This document shows positions 27,820 to 36,659 of a DNA stretch of 64,000 nt, in pieces. A program made the position numbers and the translations under genes. Origin of the DNA: Prevotella sp. UBA2742 (GTDB lineage Bacteria > Bacteroidota > Bacteroidia > Bacteroidales > Bacteroidaceae); contig DEJS01000001.1 in NCBI GenBank assembly GCA_002353485.1, positions 9,375 to 73,374 of the forward strand, in the 5' to 3' direction. Under the pieces are notes generated by a model. The model did not search any database, was not told the origin of the DNA, and worked only from the letters and a program-made list of their open reading frames with translations. Position 1 is the stretch's first letter, and each line of letters opens with the position of its first letter.

Positions 27820-28325
27820 ATCTCTAATAATCCTTGGGGGATGTGCATGGTTATCTGTTGCTGTGGCCAGTCGATGCTTGTTATCAAGTCATCGTTGGCA
27901 GGGATGAGCGTGCCGTCTTCAAGCTCAAAGAGCAGGTTCAGGGTGCTGTCGTCGATGGCGGCAATACGCCCTACGACGGAGCCGTCTCGGGCTTCAACTA
28001 TCTCGAAGCCCACGAGGGCGGCCAGTGAGGGACCTTGCTCAGCGTCTTCGGCCAGTGCCCGGGGGAAGTAGACGTCGCTTCCTGTCAGTTCTGAAGCCCG
28101 TTGCTGGCTGTCTATGGCGCAGAACTTCACCAGGCAGACGCTGTCGTTGCGGAAACGGTACTCTTCAAGGAAGAAGGGTACCAGGATGCCGTCAATCTCA
28201 AGTATGAGGTATTCAGCCTCCACGCGGTCGAAGACGTCATCCTCGAAGAGGAACGACAGCTCGCCCTTGACACCGTGTGGCTTGCCTATACGGCCTATCT
28301 TGTAGACTTCTTCGCGCTTGATCAT
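27816..28325 (-). CDS. rimM: Ribosome maturation factor RimM
   Basis: A 169-residue protein from ATG 28325 (MIKREEVYKIGRIGKPHGVK). The N-terminal RimM domain contains GRIGKPHGVKGEL; the C-terminal PRC-barrel has VGFEIVE and LIPANDDLITSIDW. RimM binds S19 and helps 30S assembly. Four-base overlaps with murA before it and dxr after it indicate tight coupling. Confidence 0.95.
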   Translation of the reverse strand: MIKREEVYKIGRIGKPHGVKGELSFLFEDDVFDRVEAEYLILEIDGILVPFFLEEYRFRNDSVCLVKFCAIDSQQRASELTGSDVYFPRALAEDAEQGPSLAALVGFEIVEARDGSVVGRIAAIDDSTLNLLFELEDGTLIPANDDLITSIDWPQQQITMHIPQGLLEI

Positions 28326-29632
28326 TTCTCTCTCGTAATCTTTGCACCTAAGGCATTTAGACGGTTCTCTATGTCCTCGTAGCCGCGGTCTATCTGTTCG
28401 ATGTTGCTGATGACGCTGGTGCCCTTGGCACTCATGGCTGCTATCAGCAGGGCGATGCCGGCACGTATGTCTGGACTCGACATTCGGCTGGCCCTTAGCT
28501 GCCGCTGGCGGTCGTGGCCTACGACGACGGCCCGGTGCGGGTCGCACAGGATAATCTGGGCTCCCATGTCTATCAGACGGTCAACGAAGAACAGACGGCT
28601 CTCGAACATCTTCTGGTGGAACAGCACGCTGCCGCGGGCCTGTGTGGCTACTACGATGAGCACGCTGAGCAGGTCGGGCGTCAGCCCCGGCCAGGGGGCA
28701 TCGGCCAGCGTCATTATGGTGCCGTCAATGAAGGTGTCTACCACATAGTGCTTCTGGTGGGGAATGAAGAGGTCGTCGCCGTCGGCTTCTACCTTGACAC
28801 CCAGACGGCGGAAAGCCTCGGGTATGATGCCCAGATTGCGCAGCGAGACGTCTTTGATTCTGATGCCGTTGCCGCACATGGCCGCCATTCCGATGAACGA
28901 CCCCACCTCAATCATGTCGGGCAGCAGCGTGTGTCGGGTGCCGTGCAGGCTCTTTGCTCCCACGATGGTGAGCAGGTTCGAGCCTATGCCGCTGATATTT
29001 GCCCCCATGTGGTTCAGCATGTGGCACAGCTGTTGCACATAGGGCTCGCAGGCAGCATTGTAGATGGTGGTAGTGCCTTGCGCCAGTACAGAGGCCATGA
29101 TGATGTTTGCCGTTCCCGTCACTGAGGCCTCGTCAAGCAGCATATAGGTGCCCTTCAGCTGATGGTGCGCTTCTATCTCGTAGACGTTGCGGTCGGCTAT
29201 CTGATGGAATTTAGCTCCGAGGTTTTTAAAGCCCAGGAAATGGGTGTCCAGTCGTCGGCGCCCTATCTTGTCGCCGCCGGGTTTGGTGACGATGGCTTTG
29301 CCCATGCGTCCAAGCAACGGGCCGATCATCATGACGGAGCCGCGCAGTGCGGCACATTTAGCTACGAATTCGTCGCTCTCCAGGTACTGCATGTCCAGTG
29401 TCTCGGCTTGGAAGACATACGTGCCCGGTTTGCGTTGCTCTACGCGTACGCCGATATCCTTCAACAGCAAAATAAGGTTGTTGACGTCGCGGATGTCCGG
29501 TATGTTACTGATGACGACCTCTTCACTGGTCAGTAGGGTTGCACATATTACCTGTAGCGCCTCGTTCTTGGCCCCTTGGGGGGTGATGGTACCGCTCAGC
29601 AGGTGTCCTCCCTCTATCTTGAATGTTGCCAT
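28322..29632 (-). CDS. murA: UDP-N-acetylglucosamine 1-carboxyvinyltransferase, Asp-type
   Basis: A 436-residue MurA from ATG 29632 (MATFKIEGGH). It transfers enolpyruvate from PEP to UDP-GlcNAc in the first committed step of peptidoglycan synthesis. Conserved AKNEAL is at residues 21-26. The loop that carries the catalytic cysteine in E. coli (PGGC) reads KPGGDKIGRRR here, so position 121 is aspartate. The rest of the fold, including LLPDMIEVGSFIG, is intact. Asp at this position is known to give fosfomycin insensitivity in other bacteria. Confidence 0.95.
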   Translation of the reverse strand: MATFKIEGGHLLSGTITPQGAKNEALQVICATLLTSEEVVISNIPDIRDVNNLILLLKDIGVRVEQRKPGTYVFQAETLDMQYLESDEFVAKCAALRGSVMMIGPLLGRMGKAIVTKPGGDKIGRRRLDTHFLGFKNLGAKFHQIADRNVYEIEAHHQLKGTYMLLDEASVTGTANIIMASVLAQGTTTIYNAACEPYVQQLCHMLNHMGANISGIGSNLLTIVGAKSLHGTRHTLLPDMIEVGSFIGMAAMCGNGIRIKDVSLRNLGIIPEAFRRLGVKVEADGDDLFIPHQKHYVVDTFIDGTIMTLADAPWPGLTPDLLSVLIVVATQARGSVLFHQKMFESRLFFVDRLIDMGAQIILCDPHRAVVVGHDRQRQLRASRMSSPDIRAGIALLIAAMSAKGTSVISNIEQIDRGYEDIENRLNALGAKITREK

Positions 29633-29651
29633 AGGAGCAGGGGTGTAGGGG

Positions 29652-30260
29652 TTATCTTTTACGCCTTCCTCTTTTCCCTTCACCTGCTGAGTTTCCGTCA
29701 GCACGGTCGAAGCGGAATGTCTGTAGGTCTATCTGTATCTTGCCATGGGTGAAGCGGGCCAGGTCGTCGGCCACCTTCTCGTCTTCTATCGAACCGTGTC
29801 CCCATGCCATCAGGTCGCGTTTCATCTGGTTGGCCGTCTGGCGTACCAGCTCGTCGCGTTCTTTTCCGGCAGGCATCGTCTCCAGCTTTTGGAATACCTG
29901 TGTCAGCAGACGGCCGTAATGGCGCAGCTGGCTCTGCTCGTCGTGCACGGGGTGCTGCATGGGGTGAGGTTTCGACAACAGTTTCTCGGCATTGCTGACG
30001 TCGTAGGGCCAGTCTATATCCAGCTGTTTGTGACTCATCAGGAACAGGTGGTCCCACAGCGTCTGCTCGTAGTTGGGCGTCGTGCGCAGCAGTGGGTTCT
30101 TGTTCTCCATCTGTTGAATGATGGTCTGTGCACAGCGGTTGCGCTCTTCCTTGGTAGGCAGCGACACGGCCACGTCCACCATCTTCTGAATCTCGCGTCC
30201 GTATTCAGGCATTACCAGCTTGTCGCGCTGCGTGTTGTAGTCTAATCCTTTTATTTCCAT
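29652..30260 (-). CDS. DUF4290 family protein
   Basis: A 202-residue soluble protein matching DUF4290, a family limited to Bacteroidota (MEIKGLDYNTQRDKLVMPEYG, YEQTLWDHLFLMSH). It has no signal peptide or membrane helix and ends in a basic tail. Function unknown. It lies 23 bp after tsaB and 19 bp before murA in one operon with essential envelope and translation genes. Confidence 0.85.
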   Translation of the reverse strand: MEIKGLDYNTQRDKLVMPEYGREIQKMVDVAVSLPTKEERNRCAQTIIQQMENKNPLLRTTPNYEQTLWDHLFLMSHKQLDIDWPYDVSNAEKLLSKPHPMQHPVHDEQSQLRHYGRLLTQVFQKLETMPAGKERDELVRQTANQMKRDLMAWGHGSIEDEKVADDLARFTHGKIQIDLQTFRFDRADGNSAGEGKRGRRKR

Positions 30261-30283
30261 CGAGGTTATTGCAATTTACTATG

Positions 30284-30997
30284 TTAAAGCAGTTTCTTAG
30301 GCTTGATAGCCACAAAGTCTTTCAGATAGAAGGGCTCAAAGTAGGCCACGTCTTCCGTCTGGCTGTTGAGGAAGCGTTTCTCTGCCAGTGGCATCATCCA
30401 CTTGGCCAGCGGCTCTACGCCGTCAATATAGTGAGCATTGGGATGGTTGATGGTCTCCATGCATTTCTTGGCACCGTTGCCAAAGAAATATACGGGGCGT
30501 TCCTCCAGCCACTCACGGTACGTTGTGCCGTCCACTATATCGGCATTGACCTCGCGTACCGTATGCAGGCCACGGTCGTAGAGGGCGGCATACACTTCCA
30601 TTCTCCTGGCGTCCAGCATGGGGCACAGCAGGGGCTCTTTTTCACCCTGCTCCTCGCTGAGGGCTATCTGCTCGCGTAGCAGTACCGGCACACATAACAG
30701 TTCCAGCGTAGGCACGCTGATGAGCTTCAGCTCCCGGCCGTAACAGATGCCTTTGGCCATGGACACGCCAATGCGCAGTCCTGTGTATGACCCGGGTCCG
30801 CAGCTCACGGCTACGGCATCGAAGGGAATGGCGTGGTTGTCGGTGAACGACAACGCCTCGTCCACCATGCTGCCCAAATGCTCTGCGCCGGCACCGCGCT
30901 CACCGCTTGCCTGTTGCTCGAAAATGCATTGTCCGTTCTCTGATACGGCCACTGAACATACGTTCGTACTGGTCTCTATATGTAGTATACAAGCCAT
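30284..30997 (-). CDS. tsaB: tRNA threonylcarbamoyladenosine biosynthesis protein TsaB
   Basis: A 237-residue protein of the ASKHA fold with ILHIETSTNVCSVAV at the N-terminus and VSCGPGSYTGLRIGVSMAKG, the TsaB/TsaD signature. TsaB is the non-catalytic partner of TsaD in making t6A37 in tRNA. It heads the operon tsaB-DUF4290-murA-rimM-dxr-rseP. Confidence 0.95.
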   Translation of the reverse strand: MACILHIETSTNVCSVAVSENGQCIFEQQASGERGAGAEHLGSMVDEALSFTDNHAIPFDAVAVSCGPGSYTGLRIGVSMAKGICYGRELKLISVPTLELLCVPVLLREQIALSEEQGEKEPLLCPMLDARRMEVYAALYDRGLHTVREVNADIVDGTTYREWLEERPVYFFGNGAKKCMETINHPNAHYIDGVEPLAKWMMPLAEKRFLNSQTEDVAYFEPFYLKDFVAIKPKKLL

Positions 30998-31017
30998 ATT
31001 GTCTTTAATTTAAGGTG

Positions 31018-31025
31018 CAAAGGTA
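31018..31025 (-). promoter_or_regulatory. -7 box of the tsaB operon
   Basis: CAAAGGTA on the plus strand reads TACCTTTG on the minus strand, 21 bp before the tsaB start. It is back to back with the yicC box at 31068-31075. Confidence 0.6.
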
Positions 31026-31067
31026 CGAAAAAAAACTGCATTACGCGCATCTTTCACATATTTTTTG

Positions 31068-31075
31068 TACCTTTG
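31068..31075 (+). promoter_or_regulatory. -7 box of the yicC-gmk-nadD operon
   Basis: TACCTTTG, an exact match to TAnnTTTG, 31 bp before the yicC ATG. Confidence 0.6.
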
Positions 31076-31105
31076 CAGGCATAATTAAACACTTTAAGAT
31101 AATTT

Positions 31106-31978
31106 ATGATACAGTCAATGACAGGCTACGGCAAGTCGCTGGTGGTCTACAAGGGTAAGAAAGTCAACGTAGAAATAAAGTCACTTAACTCTAAGCAACT
31201 GGATCTGACCACTCGTATTGCCCCTCTATACAGGGAGAAGGAAATGGAGGTTCGTCAGCTTATAGCTGAGAAAGTGATTCGTGGCAAGGTGGAGCTGTCC
31301 ATCTGGATAGAAAAGGATGCAGTGACGGAGGCTCCTCCCGTCAACACGGCTCTCATGCAGAGCTACTATAAGCAGCTGAAAGCCTTTGCTGACCAGCAGG
31401 GACTGACAGTAACAGACTGGATGCTCACGCTGATCCGCATGCCTGAAGTGCTGGTCAAGCCTGAGGTCGAGGTGCTTGACGAGGCCGAGTGGCAGGTGGT
31501 TCGCCAGGGTGTCGTAGAGGCACTGCAGCATCTGTTAGACTTCCGTACTCAGGAGGGAGCCGCACTTGAACGCAAGTTCAGTGAGAAGATAGACAATATC
31601 GAGAAGCTGTTGGCAAGCATTGAGCCTTACGAGAAGAGCCGTGTTGAGAAAATTCGCAGTCGTATTGTCGATAGTCTGAAGCAGATTCCTGAAGCAGAGT
31701 ACGACAAGAACCGTCTGGAGCAGGAGCTTATCTATTACATAGAGAAGCTGGATATCAATGAGGAGAAGCAACGCCTGACCAATCACCTCAAGTACTTCCG
31801 CGAGACCATGAACGACCTTCCGGGACAGGGTAAAAAGTTAGGATTTATCGCACAGGAAATGGGCCGCGAAATCAACACTACGGGGTCAAAGTCCAATCAG
31901 GCCGAGATGCAGAACATCGTGGTCAAGATGAAGGACGAGCTGGAACAAATCAAGGAACAGGTGCTGAATGCACTTTAG
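31106..31978 (+). CDS. YicC/YloC-family endoribonuclease
   Basis: A 290-residue protein with the YicC N-terminal domain (MIQSMTGYGKS) and the DUF1732-type C-terminus (GKKLGFIAQEMGREINTTGS). Members are manganese-dependent endoribonucleases in E. coli and Bacillus, with small-RNA-linked roles. It starts the yicC-gmk-nadD operon, 28 bp before gmk. Confidence 0.93.
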   Translation: MIQSMTGYGKSLVVYKGKKVNVEIKSLNSKQLDLTTRIAPLYREKEMEVRQLIAEKVIRGKVELSIWIEKDAVTEAPPVNTALMQSYYKQLKAFADQQGLTVTDWMLTLIRMPEVLVKPEVEVLDEAEWQVVRQGVVEALQHLLDFRTQEGAALERKFSEKIDNIEKLLASIEPYEKSRVEKIRSRIVDSLKQIPEAEYDKNRLEQELIYYIEKLDINEEKQRLTNHLKYFRETMNDLPGQGKKLGFIAQEMGREINTTGSKSNQAEMQNIVVKMKDELEQIKEQVLNAL

Positions 31979-32006
31979 GAAAAACAAAAGACGAGTTAAT
32001 AGTAAG

Positions 32007-32576
32007 ATGCGTGGTAAGCTAATCATTGTTTCTGCCCCCAGCGGCAGTGGGAAGTCAACAATCGTAAACTGGCTGATGCAGGAGCACCCGGAGTTGAAGC
32101 TTTATTTCAGTATATCGTGCACCTCGCGTGCCCCGAGGGGTACGGAGCGTGATGGGGTAGAGTATTTCTTCCTTAGCCCGGAGGAGTTCAAGGCCAAGAT
32201 ACAGCAGGGCGAGTTCCTGGAGTACGAGGAGGTGTACGAGAACCGTTTCTACGGCACCTTGAAGCAGCAGGTGGAGCGCCAGCGCGAGGCAGGCCAGAAC
32301 GTCGTCTTCGACGTCGACGTCAAGGGTGGTGTCAATATCAAGAAGTATTACGGCGACCTGGCCCTGAGTCTCTTCATACAGCCCCCCTCCGTTGAGGAAC
32401 TGCGCCGCCGTCTGGAAGGCCGTGCTACCGACACCCCTGATGCCATTGAGCAGCGTCTTGCAAAGGCGGAGTATGAACTCAGCTTTGCAGCCCAGTTCGA
32501 CCGTGTCATCATCAACGACGACCTTGAGACTGCCAAGCAAGAGACACTGAAGACAGTCAGCGATTTCCTGAAATGA
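32007..32576 (+). CDS. gmk: Guanylate kinase
   Basis: A 189-residue kinase (GMP to GDP) from ATG 32007, giving MRGKLIIVSAPSGSGKST with the P-loop at residues 10-18. Guanylate-binding residues appear in FSISCTSRAPRGTERDGVEY. An upstream in-frame ATG at 31968 lies inside yicC and is unlikely. Its stop overlaps the nadD start by four bases. Confidence 0.96.
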   Translation: MRGKLIIVSAPSGSGKSTIVNWLMQEHPELKLYFSISCTSRAPRGTERDGVEYFFLSPEEFKAKIQQGEFLEYEEVYENRFYGTLKQQVERQREAGQNVVFDVDVKGGVNIKKYYGDLALSLFIQPPSVEELRRRLEGRATDTPDAIEQRLAKAEYELSFAAQFDRVIINDDLETAKQETLKTVSDFLK

Positions 32577-33112
32577 TTAAGACGGGCATCTTCGGCGGGT
32601 CGTTCAACCCCATCCACAACGGCCATATCGCACTGGCACAGGCTGTCAGACGCCAGTGCGGGCTGGACGAGGTGTGGCTGATGGTGTCGCCCCAGAACCC
32701 CCTGAAGCAGGACCAGCAGCTACTGGCTGACGACAAGCGTCTGCTGCTTGCCAACAAGGCCCTCGAGGGCGTCGAGGGCGTCCGTGTCAGCGACTACGAG
32801 ATGCACCTGCCCAGGCCCTCCTACACCTGGAACACGCTGCAGCACCTATCTGCCGACTATCCCGACCGTACCTTCGTCTTGCTTATCGGCGGCGACAACT
32901 GGGCGTACTTCCAGCGTTGGCGCCACTGGAAGGACATACTGCGCCACTACGATGTCATCGTATATCCTCGCGACCAGTATCCGGGCACCATCGACGTCCC
33001 TTTGCTTGACGTCTCAAGCACAGAGATACGCCGCCGTGTGAAGGCAGGCGAGGACATCAGCCGACTGGTGCCTGCCTCCATAGAGGCGTCGGTCCGTCAG
33101 CTTTTCCTGTAG
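32573..33112 (+). CDS. nadD: Nicotinate-nucleotide adenylyltransferase
   Basis: A 179-residue enzyme forming deamido-NAD from NaMN and ATP. It carries GGSFNPIHNGHIALA with the (H/T)xGH motif and SSTEIRRRV near the end. It overlaps gmk by four bases and overlaps the convergent glycosyltransferase by 16 bp at its 3' end. Confidence 0.95.
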   Translation: MIKTGIFGGSFNPIHNGHIALAQAVRRQCGLDEVWLMVSPQNPLKQDQQLLADDKRLLLANKALEGVEGVRVSDYEMHLPRPSYTWNTLQHLSADYPDRTFVLLIGGDNWAYFQRWRHWKDILRHYDVIVYPRDQYPGTIDVPLLDVSSTEIRRRVKAGEDISRLVPASIEASVRQLFL

Positions 33113-34005
33113 TCGTCAATCAGGTCCATCAGCTTGTCGCTCTTGCCCGTAACAGTCTTGCGGCAGAACATCTTGTCGCTGCTGACAAGTGTCTGGAAGT
33201 CGTCCTCGGTAAACACCTTGATGCCATTGGTATAGTCGATGAAGGTGAGCGGGGTAATACTCTCCAGGTCCTTGAACGCCCCTTCCATCCGTATTGCCCT
33301 GTCGGCAAACTCCGAGTGCGCCGTCAGTGTAGGTATGAAGGTCTCGTCGGGCGCGAAACCGTCGTGGAAGTAGCGTACATACTGCGGGTGTCCGTCCCAG
33401 TAGTCAAGTGCCAGCCGGGCCAGTGCAGGCGTGATGGCCCACCACATGGAGCCCTTGTTCAGCACGTACTCGCTGCCGTCGGCACGGAAGCGCAGCTTCT
33501 TTCGAAATCCCATCCAGTAGACGATATGCCTCAGCGCCACGCGGAACTTGCTCTTCAGCGTGCCATAGCGCCACGACTTGTAGTTGAAGGGCCGGTGCTC
33601 CCGGTATAGCCTTGCCGCCTCGCCCTGATGCTCCATGGGCAGCGTGACGATGAACTCGCGCCCCGCGTGCTCGGCGAAGTAGTTCACAATGCGCTCGTTG
33701 CTCCATAAGGGATAGTCCAGCCCGCTTAGGGATATCATATAGTCGAAGGCCTCCGCTTCGTGCCTCTTCAGCGCCTCGCGCAGCATGGTCATCTGGGCCT
33801 CCACTACGCCTATGCTGCCCCACATCACGTCGGTACGCGGCTCGACAAAGTGTACCCGCCGGTCGCTCACCATGTCCGTAAACTGTGCCAGCGGCGTCTT
33901 GGCGTCGATGTGTACAAAGAACTCCGACTCCTCAGGCAGGCTCCCTATCATCCGCTTCAGGTGCACAGGGTCGTTGTGGGCAGAAATGATAAATGCAAAC
34001 CTCAT
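33097..34005 (-). CDS. Core-2/I-branching-type glycosyltransferase (GT14)
   Basis: A 302-residue protein of the beta-1,6-N-acetylglucosaminyltransferase-like family: MRFAFIISAHNDPVHLKRMI, FFVHIDAKTP, SLSGLDYPLWSNERI and GSMWWAITPALARL are family features. No signal peptide or membrane helix. Bacterial GT14-like enzymes transfer sugars in surface polysaccharide synthesis; donor and acceptor are not predictable here. It lies 10 bp downstream of the dicarboxylate transporter gene on the same strand. Confidence 0.85.
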   Translation of the reverse strand: MRFAFIISAHNDPVHLKRMIGSLPEESEFFVHIDAKTPLAQFTDMVSDRRVHFVEPRTDVMWGSIGVVEAQMTMLREALKRHEAEAFDYMISLSGLDYPLWSNERIVNYFAEHAGREFIVTLPMEHQGEAARLYREHRPFNYKSWRYGTLKSKFRVALRHIVYWMGFRKKLRFRADGSEYVLNKGSMWWAITPALARLALDYWDGHPQYVRYFHDGFAPDETFIPTLTAHSEFADRAIRMEGAFKDLESITPLTFIDYTNGIKVFTEDDFQTLVSSDKMFCRKTVTGKSDKLMDLIDDYRKS

Positions 34006-34015
34006 GGGCGTGGCG

Positions 34016-35461
34016 TCACCAGATAATCATTGTCAACAGGTAGCATACGACGGTGGACACGCTTATACACACCAGTCCGGGCATCATGAACGAGTGGTTC
34101 AGCAGATACTTTCCAATGACGGTAGTGCCTGTGCGGTCGAAGTTCACCGTGGCTATATCGCTTGGATAGTTGGGAATGAAGAAGTAACCGTAGACCGACG
34201 GCAGCACTCCCAGCAGCACCTCACCGGGTATGCCCAGGCTGTAGGCCATGGGAAGCATGGATACGACGACGGCTCCCTGCGAATTGATAAGCACCGAGAC
34301 GAGGAAGAACACAAGGGCGATAGACCAGTTGTAGCGTGCCACGATGTCGGAAAGCATGAGCTTCATCTGGTCCATGTAGTTCGAGAAGTAGGTGTCAGCC
34401 AGCCACGCAATGCCGTAGATGGCCACCACGGCCACCATGCCGCTCTGCCATACGGCGCCCGAGACCGCCTTCTTTGGCTGTGCCTTACAGAATATAATCA
34501 TCAGTGCGGCGGCTGAAATCATTACTATCTGGATGACGAGATTCATCTTGATGCCTACCATGTGCTGTTCAGTGAAGCCCTCTATCGCTATGCCCGTCTT
34601 GGCTATGTCCTTGGCCGTGACCACCTCTCCCGTGCCGAACACGATGTCCTGTGCGTCTTTGATGGCGCGTACGCTGCTGTACTCAGGCAGCAGGTCGGGG
34701 AAGGCCGCAAAGGCGACGATGACCGCCAGCGCCCCGAGGAAGATGTAGACGGCATGCTTGGCCGAGGCCGGAATCTCCTTGTCGAGCAGGGTGGCCGAGT
34801 CGCCATAGATATAGTGGTACTGCTCGGGGTCCTTCAGCTTCGCCTGGAACTCGGGGTCTTTGTCAAGGTCAAGGCCTCTGCGGTAGGAGCAGAAGGCAGC
34901 AGCTATCAGTCCGCACAGGCAGGCGGGAATGCTCACCATGAGCAGACCGGGGATGGTGATGTCGAAGCCATTGGCATTCGATATGGTGACGAAGGCCACC
35001 ACGGCAGCAGCGATGGGCGAACAGGTGATGCCCACCTGCGAGGCCACGCTGGCCACCGCACAGGGGCGCTCAGGACGGATGCCCTTCTTGATGGCAATGT
35101 CGACAATGATAGGCATGAGCGTGTACACCACATGGCCCGTGCCCACCAGCACCGTGAGGAAGAACGTGCACAGTGGGGCCAGGAAGGTGATAGCGTTCGG
35201 GTGGCGTCGCAACAGCCGTTCGGCCAGCTGTATCAGCCAGTCCATGCCGCCCGAGGCCTGCAGGATGCCGGCACAGGTGACGGCGGCAATAATGATGTAT
35301 ATCACGTCGGTAGGGGGCGAGCCGGGCTTCAGTCCGAATCCGAACACCAGCACGGCCAGTCCGATGCCTGAGATGGCTCCCAGTGCCAGACTGCCGTAGC
35401 GAGAACCAACGTAGAGTGCCAACAGCACTACGCACAGCTGAAGAATCATCATTACAGTCAT
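34016..35461 (-). CDS. Anaerobic C4-dicarboxylate transporter, DcuA/DcuB family
   Basis: A 481-residue inner-membrane carrier with about 11-12 helices from ATG 35461 (MTVMMILQLC). DcuA/B features are FGLKPGSPPTDVIYIIIAAV, LQASGGMDWLIQLAERLLRR and GTGHVVYTLMPIIVDIAIKK. Such carriers exchange fumarate, aspartate or malate for succinate; a succinate-producing anaerobe would use it for product export. Confidence 0.92.
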   Translation of the reverse strand: MTVMMILQLCVVLLALYVGSRYGSLALGAISGIGLAVLVFGFGLKPGSPPTDVIYIIIAAVTCAGILQASGGMDWLIQLAERLLRRHPNAITFLAPLCTFFLTVLVGTGHVVYTLMPIIVDIAIKKGIRPERPCAVASVASQVGITCSPIAAAVVAFVTISNANGFDITIPGLLMVSIPACLCGLIAAAFCSYRRGLDLDKDPEFQAKLKDPEQYHYIYGDSATLLDKEIPASAKHAVYIFLGALAVIVAFAAFPDLLPEYSSVRAIKDAQDIVFGTGEVVTAKDIAKTGIAIEGFTEQHMVGIKMNLVIQIVMISAAALMIIFCKAQPKKAVSGAVWQSGMVAVVAIYGIAWLADTYFSNYMDQMKLMLSDIVARYNWSIALVFFLVSVLINSQGAVVVSMLPMAYSLGIPGEVLLGVLPSVYGYFFIPNYPSDIATVNFDRTGTTVIGKYLLNHSFMMPGLVCISVSTVVCYLLTMIIW

Positions 35462-35494
35462 AGCTTTTCTGTTTTTAAGTAGTAAATACAGGTG

Positions 35495-35527
35495 CAAAGA
35501 TACAAAATTACTTTGAATTATCGCAAA
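35495..35527 (-). promoter_or_regulatory. Promoter of the dicarboxylate transporter gene
   Basis: Minus strand: TTTG (35524-35527), 21 bp, TATCTTTG (35495-35502), 33 bp before the start codon. Confidence 0.6.
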
Positions 35528-35573
35528 TGTTCAAGCCAAAATAATGTTCAGGTAACTTTTATGCCGCGATTCG

Positions 35574-35604
35574 TTTGTCATATCTTTATTTTTCGTTACC
35601 TTTG
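35574..35604 (+). promoter_or_regulatory. Promoter of the licD-type gene
   Basis: TTTG (35574-35577), exactly 19 bp, TACCTTTG (35597-35604), 22 bp before ATG 35627: a consensus Bacteroidota promoter. Confidence 0.75.
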
Positions 35605-35626
35605 CAAGTAAATACAAGACAGACCC

Positions 35627-36511
35627 ATGCAAGAGATAACCCCTGAACTGCAGCCTCGCTGGAACGGCATCATTCTTGACATACTGCGCAAGCTGATAGC
35701 CCTGTGCGAGGAGCACCACATCACCTATTACTGCTGCGGCGGGACGGCCATCGGCGCCGTGCGCCACCATGGCATGATACCGTGGGACGACGACATCGAC
35801 GTCTTCATGCCACGGCCCGACTACGACCGCTTCCTGGAGGTGTGCCGACAGGCGGACCTGGACGGCTACGAGCTGCACACGCCTTACAATACGGACGACT
35901 ACTTCATGTATTTCGCCAAGCTCTGCAAGAAGGGCACCACCATTCTGGAGCGTCGCGACACGCCCTGCGTCTTCGGTCTCTTCGTAGACATCTTCCCCCT
36001 TGACGCCACGGCCGACGACATGCAGGAAGCCCTGCGGCTGAAGCGCCGCTTTACGAAGCTGCAGAACCGGCTGGCCATCATCTCTTCGCGCAGCAGCTTC
36101 TGGCGGTGGCTCTCGCTGCTGGGCAGTGTGCAGGAGTGGGGGTGCTTCGTCTACAAGATGCGGGCGTTCCTGGGCCGCAAGAGCTATCGACGGCAGCTGC
36201 TGGCAAGGCTCGACGGCATAGCGAAGCGCTACCGCTACGGCACCACAGGCCATGTGGTGGTCTATGCAGGCATCTATGGCGACAAGGAGGTCTACCCCGC
36301 GGAGTGGGTGTCGGGTCCGGTCATGTTCCCCTTCGAGGGCATGCAGGTGGCCCTCTCAGGCGGCTACGATGCCTACCTGCGCCACTTCTTTGGCGACTAC
36401 ATGCAGCTGCCGCCCGTGGAGAAGCGCCAGTCGCACCATTGTAAAGAATATTTCAATCTCGATGCCGAGGAGCCTCTCGACGAGGTGATGCGCAAGGTCG
36501 GCCGGCGATAG
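35627..36511 (+). CDS. LicD-family phosphotransferase
   Basis: A 294-residue LicD protein: CCGGTAIGAVRHHGMIPWDD followed by DIDVFMPRPDYDRF is the nucleotidyltransferase-fold signature with the metal-binding aspartates. LicD enzymes transfer phosphocholine or similar phospho-substituents to surface glycans. It has its own consensus promoter and faces the flippase gene tail to tail. The stop is followed directly by a 9-bp inverted repeat. Confidence 0.9.
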   Translation: MQEITPELQPRWNGIILDILRKLIALCEEHHITYYCCGGTAIGAVRHHGMIPWDDDIDVFMPRPDYDRFLEVCRQADLDGYELHTPYNTDDYFMYFAKLCKKGTTILERRDTPCVFGLFVDIFPLDATADDMQEALRLKRRFTKLQNRLAIISSRSSFWRWLSLLGSVQEWGCFVYKMRAFLGRKSYRRQLLARLDGIAKRYRYGTTGHVVVYAGIYGDKEVYPAEWVSGPVMFPFEGMQVALSGGYDAYLRHFFGDYMQLPPVEKRQSHHCKEYFNLDAEEPLDEVMRKVGRR

Positions 36512-36549
36512 TTTTACGAACAGTCTGCCTTCGTTCTGCCTTCGTAAAA
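36512..36549. terminator. Inverted repeat directly after the licD stop
   Basis: TTTTACGAA at 36512-36520 is perfectly complementary to TTCGTAAAA at 36541-36549, with a 20-base loop. No T-tract follows on the plus strand, so terminator function is only suggested by position. Confidence 0.4.
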
Positions 36550-36553
36550 AAGT

Positions 36554-36645
36554 AACGAGGATAGAACGAGGATAGAACGAGGATAAAACGAGGATAGAAC
36601 GAGGCTAAGCGTGCGCCGTGGGTGCGGCGTGGGTGCGGCGTGGCC
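36554..36645. repeat. 11-bp tandem repeats between licD and the flippase gene
   Basis: Five copies of AACGAGGATAG or near variants run from 36554 to 36608, followed by a second, G/C-rich 11-bp repeat (GGGTGCGGCGT, two copies) up to about 36645, close to the flippase stop at 36660. Confidence 0.85.
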
Positions 36646-36659
36646 GGGGGCGGAGGGTG

